Assembly: GCA_016806715.1 (NCBI GenBank)
Contig: CP060531.1
Coordinates: 248,001-312,000 of the forward strand
Direction of reading: 5' to 3'
Length of the DNA stretch: 64,000 nt
DNA from: Thermoplasmatales archaeon
GTDB taxonomy: Archaea; Thermoplasmatota; Thermoplasmata; Thermoplasmatales; Thermoplasmataceae
Below the pieces are notes generated by a model. The model saw only the letters and a list, made by a program, of their open reading frames with translations, was not told where the DNA came from and searched no databases. The position numbers were made by a program, and so were the translations under genes. Of this stretch, positions 39,560 through 48,992 are shown one piece after another; positions within the stretch are counted from its first letter, which is position 1, and each line of letters starts with the position of its first letter.

Positions 39560-40231
39560 CTCTTCCGGGCGTTCCACCTGGGGAACGTGCCCCGCATCTG
39601 CTATAACTTCCATTATGCTTCCCTGTATTGCGCCATGGAGCCTCTCGCCGACTTCCAGCGGGATTATCCTGTCAAGGCCTCCCCAAACAATGCAGGTTGG
39701 AACATTGACAACTGAAAGCTGATCTTTCGTTATTTTCTCCTCGGGTCTTGCATTGTTTCTCACAATGGCTTTCATGATTTTTTCATCGTTGTACCTGCTG
39801 ACGGACATGAGCCGCTTTAAAAATGACTCTTCATACTCGCCGCCAGTCTCTCCCACAGAGGTATTAATTCCTGCGCTATCTACTAGAATCAGTTTCTTCG
39901 CCTTCCTCCTGCTCGATGCATACCTGAGGGCTATCCATCCACCATAGGAATTTCCGGCAAGAATAAAGTCGGTAAGTCCCAGTTCCGAGACGAAGTCGTC
40001 CAGCGCTTCACACTGGTTTTCAATGGTGTATGGAATTTCCGGCCTGGATGATCTTCCATGTCCGATCAGGTCAATCATGTAAAGTCCAAGTTTTTCATCG
40101 AGAAGTCCATCCAACCTTATCCAGCTGTTGCCGGTTCCGCCCAGTCCGTGCAGGAATATGACAGGAATGGTTCCCGGACGGGAAAGATATGAAATATTTC
40201 CGTATCGAGTTTTGACTATTGATCTCCTCAT
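39521..40231 (-). CDS. Alpha/beta hydrolase (236 aa)
   Basis: Oxyanion motif HGLGGTGNSW (28-37), nucleophile Ser95 in GNSYGGW, acid Asp187 in WGGLDRIIP, His215 in DAGHVPQVE. Resembles the MhpC/esterase group; substrate unknown. Cytoplasmic. Convergent with the nitrilase-fold gene. Confidence 0.92.
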   Translation of the reverse strand: MRRSIVKTRYGNISYLSRPGTIPVIFLHGLGGTGNSWIRLDGLLDEKLGLYMIDLIGHGRSSRPEIPYTIENQCEALDDFVSELGLTDFILAGNSYGGWIALRYASSRRKAKKLILVDSAGINTSVGETGGEYEESFLKRLMSVSRYNDEKIMKAIVRNNARPEEKITKDQLSVVNVPTCIVWGGLDRIIPLEVGERLHGAIQGSIMEVIADAGHVPQVERPEELAGIINAFVSGQ

Positions 40232-40269
40232 ATTAATAGTTTATGCGATTATGACTAATAAAATCACAT

Positions 40270-40282
40270 CTATACAGTATAG
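40270..40282. promoter_or_regulatory. Palindrome in divergent promoter of alpha/beta hydrolase and ppdK
   Basis: CTATACAGTATAG, arms of 6 bp around A, about 40 bases upstream of the hydrolase start and 100 upstream of ppdK. AT-rich surroundings make short palindromes common. Confidence 0.3.
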
Positions 40283-40345
40283 TATTATGTATATACCTAT
40301 ATTATAAACAATACACTCATTATTTGTGCATTTGTTGAAAAAAAC

Positions 40346-40356
40346 TTATTTATACT
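40346..40356 (+). promoter_or_regulatory. TATA-like box of ppdK
   Basis: The stretch ttatttatact is centred about 21-26 bases upstream of the GTG start at 40372, suggesting a leaderless mRNA. Confidence 0.45.
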
Positions 40357-40371
40357 CTATAATAACAAATT

Positions 40372-43029
40372 GTGAAGAACGAAAATAAGTATGTGTATCT
40401 GTTCTCCGAAGGCAGCAAGGAAATGGTTGATATTCTGGGTGGAAAGGGGGCCGGACTGGCAGAAATGACCAGGATCGGTCTCAATGTTCCGCCGGGATTT
40501 ACAATAACTACAGAAACGTGCAGGACTTTCCTGAAGACTGGAAAAATCCCGGATGGAATGATGGATCAGGTGAACACTGCACTAAGAACTGTTGAAAAGT
40601 CAACAGGGAAGAAATTCGGTGATCCGGACAACCCACTGCTTGTTTCCGTGAGGTCTGGTGCTCCTGTGAGCATGCCCGGAATGATGGACACAGTACTCAA
40701 TGTCGGCCTGAATTCCGCTACGATGCAGGGACTTGCAAGGAAGACTGGAAATAAGAGGTTTGCGACCGATGCTTATCGCCGGCTGATACAGATGTTCGGC
40801 ACCATTGTCCTTGGCATAGGGGCTGAACACTTCAATGAAGCAATGAATGAACTGAAATCTGAAAGGGGAAAAAATCTTGACACGGACCTTGATGAGAACG
40901 ACCTGATGGACCTCGTGTCAATGTATAAGGACATCTATGCAAGAATGGGTTTCAAGTTTCCAGAAAGCCCGACCGAGCAGATGGAAATGTCCATAGAGGC
41001 TGTTTTCAGGTCATGGAACTCAGAAAGGGCAAAAGTTTACCGAGGGGAGAACGGCATAGATGAACAGATGGGCACTGCCGTCAGCATAGTTGCAATGGTC
41101 TTCGGTAATATGGGGAATGATTCAGCAACCGGCGTAGCATTCACCCGTAACCCTAACACAGGAGAGAAAACACTTTTCGCAGAATATCTTGTAAATGCAC
41201 AGGGCGAGGACGTAGTGGCCGGTATCAGGACTCCGCGACACATTTCTGACATGAAATCCCAGCTTCCAGATGCATACAAATCACTCACCGAGTCTGTGGA
41301 AAAACTTGAAAAGCACTATAAAGACATGCAGGACATTGAGTTCACCATTGAGAGTGGAACCTTCTATCTCCTGCAGACAAGGTCAGGAAAGCGGACAGCA
41401 AGGGCGGCAATAAGGATGGCAAGGGAGATGGTAGACGAGGGGCTTATAAACAAGGAAGAAGCCATCATGCGCATCACACCGAAGATACTGGATTCGCTCA
41501 TGCATCCGCAGGTCAAGAGGACCGGAAATGAAGTTCTTTTGGGGAAAGGCCTGGCTGCATCACCCGGGGCTGCCACAGGTGAACTGGTATTCTCTTCCGA
41601 GCGTGCAATAGAACTCTCAAAAAGCAAGAAGCCGCTCATCCTTGTCAGGCCCGAGACCACTGCTGACGATGTCAGGGGGATGGTGGTGTCAAAGGCATTC
41701 CTGACCCAGAAGGGTGGAATGACTTCACACGCTGCTGTAGTGGCAAGGGCAATGGGAAAACCTGCAGTAGTAGGGGCTGAGTTGATACAGGTCAACGCGA
41801 AGGAGAAGAAACTTACCTGCGGCAGCACAGTATTATCAGAGGGTGATGTGATTACCGTGGACGGAACATCCGGAGAATTCTATCTGGGCAAGACTCAGAT
41901 GGAGGATCCGGGAATAAGCCCCGATACCGATGTAGTACTCGAGTGGGCCGATTCTATCAGGAAAATCGGTGTACGGGCAAACGCTAATACTCCCGAGGAA
42001 GCCGTACTTGCCAGAAAGAACGGGGCAAAAGGCATTGGCCTTGCGAGAACGGAGAGGATGTTCCTGGGAAATGATCGCCTTCCGATTATGCGGGCTATGA
42101 TAATGAGCAGGGATGAGGCTGAAAGAAGGACCAACCTTGACAAGCTCCTTCCTATGCAGGTATCGGATTTTGTTGAGTTCTTCAGGACAATGGAAGGCTT
42201 CCCTGTGATCATACGGCTGCTTGACCCGCCATTGCACGAATTCCTCCCCGACAAGGAGGAGGTAATGAACGAATTATTCAGGCTGAAAAATTCGCCCGAT
42301 TCAGGAGAAAACAGGAAAAAACTGGCTGACCTCGAGATGATATTCGATACGATCAAGAACCTGGAAGAATTCAACCCGATGCTTGGGTTCAGGGGATGCA
42401 GGCTGGGAATCAGCTATCCCGAGATTTACGAAATGCAGGTCAGGGCAATAATCAGGGCAGCTTCCATTGTTATTAATGAAAAAAAGACAATATTCCCTGA
42501 GATAATGATCCCGCTGGTTGGTCATGTGAACGAGCTGAAGATACTGAGGGAGAGGCTGGAAGAAGTTGCAAAAGAGGAGGTAGGCAATAAGCACGTGGAT
42601 TATAAATTTGGAACAATGATTGAGATACCGCGTGCATGCCTTACAGCTGACAAGATAGCCCGATATGCTGATTTCTTTTCATTCGGCACCAATGACCTGA
42701 CCCAGATGACGTTCGGGTACAGCAGGGACGATGCAGAGGGAAAATTCCTTGCAAAATATATAGAAAGTGGCATCCTGGAGAGTGACCCTTTCAGTACCGT
42801 GGATGTTGAGGGTGTAGGGGAACTGATGAGAATAGCAGTTACCAAGGGAAAGAAGTCAAGGCCCGACATCGAGATAGGGATATGCGGAGAACACGGCGGT
42901 GACCCTGACACAGTTGCATTCTGCCATAAAATAGGACTCGATTATGTATCTGCGTCCCCATACAGGATACCGATTGCAAGGCTTGCTGGAGCAAGAGCTG
43001 AAATTGAGGAAAAGCGCAGGATGAAGTGA
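40372..43029 (+). CDS. ppdK: Pyruvate, phosphate dikinase (885 aa)
   Basis: Interconverts pyruvate + ATP + Pi and PEP + AMP + PPi. ATP-grasp domain (about 1-340; SEGSKEMVDILGGKGAGLAEMTRIGLNVPPGFTI, SVRSGAPVSMPGMMDT), central swivelling domain with catalytic His453 in KGGMTSHAAVVARAMGKPAVVG, and C-terminal PEP/pyruvate barrel (NPMLGFRGCRLGISYPEIYEMQVRAI, FSFGTNDLTQMTFGYSRDD, ICGEHGGDP with catalytic Cys about 840). Full length. GTG start after a TATA-like element. Acts in gluconeogenesis or glycolysis. Confidence 0.98.
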   Translation: MKNENKYVYLFSEGSKEMVDILGGKGAGLAEMTRIGLNVPPGFTITTETCRTFLKTGKIPDGMMDQVNTALRTVEKSTGKKFGDPDNPLLVSVRSGAPVSMPGMMDTVLNVGLNSATMQGLARKTGNKRFATDAYRRLIQMFGTIVLGIGAEHFNEAMNELKSERGKNLDTDLDENDLMDLVSMYKDIYARMGFKFPESPTEQMEMSIEAVFRSWNSERAKVYRGENGIDEQMGTAVSIVAMVFGNMGNDSATGVAFTRNPNTGEKTLFAEYLVNAQGEDVVAGIRTPRHISDMKSQLPDAYKSLTESVEKLEKHYKDMQDIEFTIESGTFYLLQTRSGKRTARAAIRMAREMVDEGLINKEEAIMRITPKILDSLMHPQVKRTGNEVLLGKGLAASPGAATGELVFSSERAIELSKSKKPLILVRPETTADDVRGMVVSKAFLTQKGGMTSHAAVVARAMGKPAVVGAELIQVNAKEKKLTCGSTVLSEGDVITVDGTSGEFYLGKTQMEDPGISPDTDVVLEWADSIRKIGVRANANTPEEAVLARKNGAKGIGLARTERMFLGNDRLPIMRAMIMSRDEAERRTNLDKLLPMQVSDFVEFFRTMEGFPVIIRLLDPPLHEFLPDKEEVMNELFRLKNSPDSGENRKKLADLEMIFDTIKNLEEFNPMLGFRGCRLGISYPEIYEMQVRAIIRAASIVINEKKTIFPEIMIPLVGHVNELKILRERLEEVAKEEVGNKHVDYKFGTMIEIPRACLTADKIARYADFFSFGTNDLTQMTFGYSRDDAEGKFLAKYIESGILESDPFSTVDVEGVGELMRIAVTKGKKSRPDIEIGICGEHGGDPDTVAFCHKIGLDYVSASPYRIPIARLAGARAEIEEKRRMK

Positions 43030-43320
43030 ACCGTCCCGGAAGATGCCAACGGATGAGGCATGCTTTTCCTCCTTCAACCGGAAAAGATTTGGTCGTTCAG
43101 GGTAGACTGCGTGCCTCACAATACGGTCTGTTGGTTTTACTCCTATCCTCAGACCCCTATTTTATTCCTGATTTTGATTCCATTTAACGATTATTTTAAA
43201 ATCCCAACAATCAATTTTTATAATTTATTTCCATAATGCGCTGAACTGTAAATAGAGAAATAACCGTGGTAGGTGGCATGTGCTTCAAACGGGAAACAAA
43301 ACAATTCAGGCTCACAAAAA

Positions 43321-44499
43321 ATGAATAAAAATGGCAGCATACTGTACACTGTACTAATCCTAACACTGATCACCATTACAAGCAGATCGACGAACAACAT
43401 GGTCCTGACCACAATACCGCTCTATTCACAGAATATCCTGGGCTTTGGCAGTCTTGATGTCGGTCTTGTAACAGCGGTGTCATATACGGCAACGCTATTT
43501 GCAAACTCCTTCCTGAACCCGCATTTCGAGAGTCGGCTAAGGAGGAAAATGTTTATCCTTTCCAATATACTGCTGGTTATTTCCCTCTTCTTCCTGAGTT
43601 CTGCGAATGGTTTGACCATTTTTATCCTATCTGCATTGGTCGGTCTGCTTTTTGGCTTCATTATGCCAAACATAATAACATCTGCGAGCCTGCATCCCGA
43701 CAGGAGGACTCAGGAGAGGCTTCTGGCGATATATGCTGTGAGCCTGAGCGCTAGCCTCATAATCGGCCCTGCTTTAGAGACATACCTGTTGCACTACTTC
43801 AACTATGGCTACATTTTTCTTTTCTTCATCCCCATTTCCATACTTGCAACCGCAATATCATTCCTGATACCTTTTCCGCAGAGTATGGCAGAACGGCACG
43901 GGGGCGGGAGCATAAGGAAGAATGCCGGATTCATCGCCTCTATAATCACCATAACGAGTTACAACGTACCATTCGCTGCAATTACAACCTTTCTTGCGAT
44001 CTTTGCTTCATCTCAATTTGGGGTATCGCGAGACGTAGCCTATTCCTCATTCATCTATTTCTTCCTGACTTCGCTGCTTACTAGGGGTTACATGGCAGTG
44101 AGGCCATTACGTAAAATAAAAAATCCCCTCATATTTTCAGTTGCATTGACGGTGCTTCCGCTGCTGTTCATTCCAATACTTCGCAATTACGCAGAATTCC
44201 TCGTGTTGGTGGCTTTCCTTGGAATACCACATGGAAGCGTATTTCCAATTTCTTCAGTTATGATCGCAAGAGGTACAGAACCGGCGGAAAGGAATACTGC
44301 GAATTCGTATTTCCTTGCATACAATAATGTACTGAGTATAGCAGTTCCTGTCATCTTCGGATACATGGCTATTTTCCTTGGCTACGGCTACAGCTTTTCC
44401 ATACTCACCATACCGGTTGTCATCGTTACCGTGATACTATTCAGGAAATACGGCAAAAACCCAAGGATATTTTATCAGCCTGAAACACGGGTTGCCTGA
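43321..44499 (+). CDS. MFS transporter (about 392 aa)
   Basis: Twelve-TM major facilitator; TM1 begins SILYTVLILTLITITSRSTNNMVLTTIPLYSQ. The loop 2-3 motif is poorly conserved (NPHFESRLRRKMFIL), TM4-5 LFGFIMPNIITSASLHPDRRTQERLLAIYAVSLSASLIIG. Frame is open from 43273, but ATG 43321 gives a normal MFS N-terminus. Substrate unknown. Confidence 0.83.
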   Translation: MNKNGSILYTVLILTLITITSRSTNNMVLTTIPLYSQNILGFGSLDVGLVTAVSYTATLFANSFLNPHFESRLRRKMFILSNILLVISLFFLSSANGLTIFILSALVGLLFGFIMPNIITSASLHPDRRTQERLLAIYAVSLSASLIIGPALETYLLHYFNYGYIFLFFIPISILATAISFLIPFPQSMAERHGGGSIRKNAGFIASIITITSYNVPFAAITTFLAIFASSQFGVSRDVAYSSFIYFFLTSLLTRGYMAVRPLRKIKNPLIFSVALTVLPLLFIPILRNYAEFLVLVAFLGIPHGSVFPISSVMIARGTEPAERNTANSYFLAYNNVLSIAVPVIFGYMAIFLGYGYSFSILTIPVVIVTVILFRKYGKNPRIFYQPETRVA

Positions 44500-44525
44500 G
44501 AAAGTGCAATACTCTCGGCAGATGA

Positions 44526-44816
44526 TCAGATGGTTTCATGTATTGTTATCAGGCTCTCCCCATTGAATGCCTCGCTTGGCAATTTTCCGTCTGAATGGGC
44601 CTTCCTGAATTGATCGCTCCCCATCCATCGGTTGAAATCGTCCAAGGTTTCCCAGTAAGTGGCAACGATATACTCTTCGCCTTTTATAGGTCTGAGAACC
44701 TCGTTCCTGACAAATCCAGGAAAACCGTCTACACTGTGGGCGCTGTTCCTGAAGGTGTTTTCAAAAGCTTCAGCATATTCTTTTTTTACCTTAAGGTGAT
44801 TTTGAACAAGTATCAT
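44526..44816 (-). CDS. Antibiotic-biosynthesis-monooxygenase/HmoA-like ferredoxin-fold protein (96 aa)
   Basis: Dimeric alpha/beta-barrel protein: MILVQNHLKVKKEYAEAFE, SVDGFPGFVRNEVLRPIKGEEYIVATYWETLDDFNRWMGSDQFRKAH. The Asn6, Trp (YWE) and His (KAH) positions match IsdG/HmoA-type heme-degrading enzymes, so heme oxygenase activity is possible; an ABM quinol monooxygenase is the alternative. Length fits. Confidence 0.85.
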   Translation of the reverse strand: MILVQNHLKVKKEYAEAFENTFRNSAHSVDGFPGFVRNEVLRPIKGEEYIVATYWETLDDFNRWMGSDQFRKAHSDGKLPSEAFNGESLITIHETI

Positions 44817-44952
44817 AAAACAATATTATGGCATAAGTGATAAAGTTTCACGGGCGCTATAAGGCGACCTTCCCCGGTATGTGTGGTCCTTTCGAATAAT
44901 AAACTTAAATTCATCAGTTCCCGAAGATTGATGCTTTCCTGCTAAAATTCTT

Positions 44953-46431
44953 CTAATCCTGCTGAGTGGGTACTGAAAAGAGTGAATCCAGATAGTTGGC
45001 CAGTTGACGGACGTTTTGCTTCAGTTCCTCAATTCCTATCCTTACCTGCTTAGTGCTGTCTCTCTCCCTTACCGTAACCCTGTGATCCTCGCGTGATTCA
45101 TAGTCGACAGTGATGCAGTAAGGCGTTCCTATTTCATCCTGCCTTGCATATCGTTTTCCTATGGACCCGCTATCATCATATTGAATCCTGCTCTCTCCGG
45201 CAAGCAGTTCTAAAAAGAGGGTTTTTGTGAAGGTATCAATACCATCCTTCTTCTGCAGCGGAAGTACAGATGCCAGGAATGGGGCTACCTTAGAGTTAAG
45301 CTTCAGCACCTTGAATCCGTTTTCCCTGACATACAGAGAAGACATGATGACGGAAATTACGGTTCTGTCTATCCCGAACGATGGCTCAATCACCGACGGA
45401 ACAAATTTCCTATCACCATCGGAAACAAGCATGTTCTCTCCTGAATACTCTGCGTGGCGCTTCAGATCGTAGGAATCCCTGTCAGAAATCCCGACTACCT
45501 CAACCCATTCATCCTCAAGTTTTGCCTCTGCATCCCAGCAGTCCGATGAATAGTGTGCAAGTTCATTTTTCTCATGCTGGCGGAACCTTATGAAATTTTC
45601 ATCAAGACCAACATCCAGGAGTATCTTCTGGGTCTTGAAAACAAAATAGGCCAGCACAGGGTTTTTTATGAGCCCGGTCTTGTTTGCTTCCCTAACTGTA
45701 ATCCTCCTTTCGGTGTGATCCTCCGGCACAAACGTAGTTTCCTGAAAATCAGGGATTTCGTCAAATTCAGGCTTTTCCGGATCGTAGAACACCTCAACCT
45801 CACCCTGGTAGAATTCCCTCAACCTGATCAGGGCATTCCGGGGCGAGATCTCATTCCTGAAGCCTTTTCCTAGTTGTCCCACAGCCATTGGGAGCTTTCC
45901 CCTGAAGTAATTGTTCAGGAGCCTGAAGTTTATGAAGATTCCCTGTGCAGTTTCAGGACGCAGGTAAAGGCGCGAGACTTCCTTCTCGTTCTTTTCCAGA
46001 GAAAACATCAGGTTGAAATCGTAAATTTCCCTGATCTCTGATCCGCATTTCTCGCACCTGATACTCTGTGTCTCCAGCAGATCCTGTGCCTGTTTCACCG
46101 TTGTGGGGATCTCTCTTATCCCTGCTTTCTTCAGAAGCGACTCAAGTTTGTACTTGGATCCGCATTTTAAGCATCTTGCCGCAAGGTCCGAGAATTTCTC
46201 CAGGTGCCCGGATGCCCTGAAAACCATTTCCGGGCTCAGGTTAGGCGTGTCTATAAAAATGGCGCCGGATCTCAGGTACTCATCTCTCCAGACCCTGACT
46301 ATGTTATCTTTGAGCAGTACTCCGAGAGGACCGTAATCGTAGAATCCTGACTGCCCACCGTAAATGGAAAATGATGGCCAGAAAAACCCCCTCCTCTTTG
46401 CAAGTTCTATCGCTTCATCGTAACTCGTCAT
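44953..46431 (-). CDS. glyS: Glycyl-tRNA synthetase, class II (492 aa)
   Basis: Archaeal/eukaryotic-type dimeric GlyRS. Class II motifs: GFFWPSFSIYGGQSGFYDYGPLGVLLKDNI (N-terminal), motif 2 region GKGFRNEISPRNALIRLREFYQGEVEVF, motif 3 SFGIDRTVISVI. A zinc ribbon is encoded by CLKCGSKYK...CEKCGSEI (about residues 85-130). C-terminal anticodon-binding domain about 385-485. Slightly short because of reduced insertion domains. Its first codons overlap the CBS gene by 4 bases. Confidence 0.97.
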   Translation of the reverse strand: MTSYDEAIELAKRRGFFWPSFSIYGGQSGFYDYGPLGVLLKDNIVRVWRDEYLRSGAIFIDTPNLSPEMVFRASGHLEKFSDLAARCLKCGSKYKLESLLKKAGIREIPTTVKQAQDLLETQSIRCEKCGSEIREIYDFNLMFSLEKNEKEVSRLYLRPETAQGIFINFRLLNNYFRGKLPMAVGQLGKGFRNEISPRNALIRLREFYQGEVEVFYDPEKPEFDEIPDFQETTFVPEDHTERRITVREANKTGLIKNPVLAYFVFKTQKILLDVGLDENFIRFRQHEKNELAHYSSDCWDAEAKLEDEWVEVVGISDRDSYDLKRHAEYSGENMLVSDGDRKFVPSVIEPSFGIDRTVISVIMSSLYVRENGFKVLKLNSKVAPFLASVLPLQKKDGIDTFTKTLFLELLAGESRIQYDDSGSIGKRYARQDEIGTPYCITVDYESREDHRVTVRERDSTKQVRIGIEELKQNVRQLANYLDSLFSVPTQQD

Positions 46432-47270
46432 TTGAATACGCTCAGTAATTCAATATCGTACAGCATCCCCACAAGCTTCTGTGAACCATCCAGCAGGGGG
46501 AGCTGGTTGAAATTCTTCGTAGACATTATCTTTGCTACCCTGCCAATGTTGTCATTTACATAGGCAACAGCAGGTGTCTTTATCATTACATCTGCAGCCG
46601 GTATATTGGGCAGCTGGATTTTGTTCTTTTCCAATATATATGTCACTATATTCCTTATGCCGGTCCATGACCACGGATCCTCGTCATCGGCCATGCCTGT
46701 CTGAGACAGCACTTCATTCTGTTTCAGGTCGACTTTCTCAAAGATATCCCTATCGGTTATTAGGCCCAGGAAATCCCCATTCTCGTTAATGACCGGAAAT
46801 GAGTATATCCTGGATACACGCATCATAGTGTAAATAGCTCCAAGTGGGGTTCCGTACCATACAGGCATTGCTGTCGTCCTCAGTATGGACTTCACCAGCA
46901 GCTCGCCATATTCACGGGACAGGATATCGAGAAAATTCTGTGGCGTCAGTATTCCGACCACCTCACGGTCGCCGTTAATAACCGCGATATGCCTCCTGTT
47001 CTGGGATACAAGTTCCTTGGCAGCTATTTCCAGGGGATCGGTGTCAAAGACCGGGTTTGCCCTTCTCATTACAAGAGCAGTCTGGGACTCCTCCGGATTA
47101 TCGAATATATCCCTCCTGCTGAGCATTCCGACATACTTATTTTTAGAATCGATAATGGGCAACCCTGTTATATTCTCCTTGATAAGCGTCTTTATAACTT
47201 CGCTGATTGAGCTTGGTACTCTGCCTGTAACAGGTGTACGGGTCATTATGTCAGAAACAAGGGCTGCCAT
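46428..47270 (-). CDS. Four-CBS-domain protein (280 aa)
   Basis: Two Bateman modules, i.e. four CBS motifs: VSDIMTRTPVTG...ITGLPIIDSKNKYVGMLSRRDI (1-55), ANPVFDTDPLEIAAKELVSQNRRHIAVINGDREVVGILTPQ (70-115), VKSILRTTAMPVWYGTPLGAIYTMMRVSRIYSFPVINENGDFLGLITDRDIF (125-180) and AADVMIKTPAVAYVNDNIGRVAKIMSTKNFNQLPLLDGSQKLVGMLYDIEL (225-277). CBS pairs usually bind adenine nucleotides or SAM and act as sensors. Directly upstream of glyS in an overlapping pair; target unknown. Confidence 0.92.
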   Translation of the reverse strand: MAALVSDIMTRTPVTGRVPSSISEVIKTLIKENITGLPIIDSKNKYVGMLSRRDIFDNPEESQTALVMRRANPVFDTDPLEIAAKELVSQNRRHIAVINGDREVVGILTPQNFLDILSREYGELLVKSILRTTAMPVWYGTPLGAIYTMMRVSRIYSFPVINENGDFLGLITDRDIFEKVDLKQNEVLSQTGMADDEDPWSWTGIRNIVTYILEKNKIQLPNIPAADVMIKTPAVAYVNDNIGRVAKIMSTKNFNQLPLLDGSQKLVGMLYDIELLSVFK

Positions 47271-47331
47271 AAGAGGTTATCAAATTACCATATTAAATCA
47301 TTTTCTGATATTTCGGTTTACAGCCAGTTTT

Positions 47332-47706
47332 TTATTCATAGGGTTTAAGGGCTTTCATTAAGGTATTATACGAAAGGAGTGCACACTTTTCCCTTGCTGG
47401 ACCTAATTCGATGCCGATCATTTCCAGCACAAACTCCGGTTTCAATTTTTTTATCCATGAAACTTGTTTTCCCTTCACGGATTCTGTCAGCATTGATGCA
47501 GAAGACTGGCTGATTGAGCATCCCTGTCCCATAAATTTTATGTCAGCAAGTATGCCGCCTTCAATCAGCAGGGAGAAATGAAGGGTGTCACCGCAGACAG
47601 GGTTGGCTTCAGTGATTGATACTGTCTCATTCTTAATTTCCCCATAATTCCTTGGTTCTTTGTAATGGTCAAGGATTACCTGGATCTGCATTTCACTGTC
47701 AGTCAT
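47332..47706 (-). CDS. sufU: SufU-type Fe-S scaffold/sulfur acceptor (124 aa)
   Basis: IscU/SufU fold with three conserved cysteines, Cys38 (NPVCGD), Cys63 (GQGCSIS) and Cys108 (REKCALL). The 18-21 residue insertion between the second and third Cys (MLTESVKGKQVSWIKKLKPEFVLEMIG) and the lack of the His before the third Cys (Lys in REKC) place it with SufU. It overlaps the sufS gene by 4 bases. Accepts sulfur from SufS and passes it to SufBCD. Confidence 0.92.
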   Translation of the reverse strand: MTDSEMQIQVILDHYKEPRNYGEIKNETVSITEANPVCGDTLHFSLLIEGGILADIKFMGQGCSISQSSASMLTESVKGKQVSWIKKLKPEFVLEMIGIELGPAREKCALLSYNTLMKALKPYE

Positions 47707-48992
47707 TTTGCGTATACCTCCTCTGTCATCCTGATCCCATCAAAAAGACTTTCCACATCACTCTTGTCATTGTAAATATAGAATGAAGCTCTCGATGTCG
47801 CCGCTACGCCGATCTCATTCATTAGAGGCATAGCGCAGTGGTGACCGGACCTCACCGAGATGTTTCTATGGTCAAGCGATTCGGCCACGTCGTGGGGATG
47901 GATTCCATTTCCGGAAACGTGGATGCCCTTCGACATCATCTTCATCTGTAGCTCAAATGCTGGAACCTCACCTATATTGAAAGTATAAACTCCGCCTCTG
48001 ACAGCAGTATTCCTGGGCCCGTACGATCTAAGACCAGGAATCTTCAGTTCCTCCTCCATCTTCAGTGCGTATTCTATCAGTTCCCTTTCGTGGGATCTTA
48101 CCGCATCCATGCCAAGGTTCTTCAGGTAATCAACTGCAGCCGAAAGGCCTATAGCTCCTTCTATGTTCGGAGTACCCGCCTCGAATTTCTGTGGCACATC
48201 ATTCCAAGTAGCGTGATCTTTCCAGACTTCCTTGATCATCTCGCCGCCTCCCATATACGGGTGCATCCTCTCAAGTTCGTCCTTACCTGCATACAGGCCG
48301 CCTATGCCGCTTGGACCAAGCATCTTGTGCCCGGAGAAGGCCATGAAATCGCACCCTATGCTGGATACGTCAACGGGCATGTGTGGTACACTCTGTGCCC
48401 CGTCCAGGACAAATTTTGCAGAGTTTTCATGTGCCAGTTTTGCTATATCCCTGATCGGATTAATTGTTCCAAGCACATTGGACACGTGAGTTATTGAGAT
48501 AACCCGTGTCCTGTCAGTGATCAACTCCTTCATCTGTTCCATGTTGAGTTCCCAGTCGCTCGTAAAATCCACAAATTTCAGCTTTACTCCTTTTTCCTGC
48601 AAAAATTGCCATGGAACAATGTTCGAATGGTGCTCCATAGTGCTCAGTATTACCTCATCATCCCGCTCAAGGTTGCGTGAGTACTCTGAGGCAACCAGGT
48701 TGAGTGCCTCGGTTGCATTCCTGACAAAAACAACTGTACCGTCACCGGGTATGCCGATGAATTTCCCGACATTCTCGCGGGATTTCTCATACATGTCGGT
48801 AGCTTCTTCACTAAGCCTGTAAATTCCGCGGTGTATATTGCTGTTAAAATTATAATAATAATTGACTATTGCCTCAACGACACTCCTGGGTTTCTGGGTC
48901 GTAGCTGCATTGTCCAGATATATGATCGGCTTTCCAGCTATTTTCCTGCTCAAAATCGGAAAGTCTTTCTTGATCTCTGCAGCATCAATCAT
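47703..48992 (-). CDS. sufS: Cysteine desulfurase SufS (429 aa)
   Basis: PLP enzyme releasing sulfur from cysteine as enzyme-bound persulfide. Landmarks: IYLDNAATTQKPRSV (24-38), the PLP-Lys in CDFMAFSGHKMLGPSGIGGLY, and the active-site loop SVRSGHHCAMPLMNEIG with catalytic Cys. Class II (SufS-type) because of RSGHHCA. Overlaps sufD by 8 bases and sufU by 4. Confidence 0.97.
   Translation of the reverse strand: MIDAAEIKKDFPILSRKIAGKPIIYLDNAATTQKPRSVVEAIVNYYYNFNSNIHRGIYRLSEEATDMYEKSRENVGKFIGIPGDGTVVFVRNATEALNLVASEYSRNLERDDEVILSTMEHHSNIVPWQFLQEKGVKLKFVDFTSDWELNMEQMKELITDRTRVISITHVSNVLGTINPIRDIAKLAHENSAKFVLDGAQSVPHMPVDVSSIGCDFMAFSGHKMLGPSGIGGLYAGKDELERMHPYMGGGEMIKEVWKDHATWNDVPQKFEAGTPNIEGAIGLSAAVDYLKNLGMDAVRSHERELIEYALKMEEELKIPGLRSYGPRNTAVRGGVYTFNIGEVPAFELQMKMMSKGIHVSGNGIHPHDVAESLDHRNISVRSGHHCAMPLMNEIGVAATSRASFYIYNDKSDVESLFDGIRMTEEVYAK

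Noticed and set aside
43030-43320. Possible tRNA or regulatory RNA between ppdK and the MFS gene
   Set aside because: No cloverleaf or long stem could be drawn.
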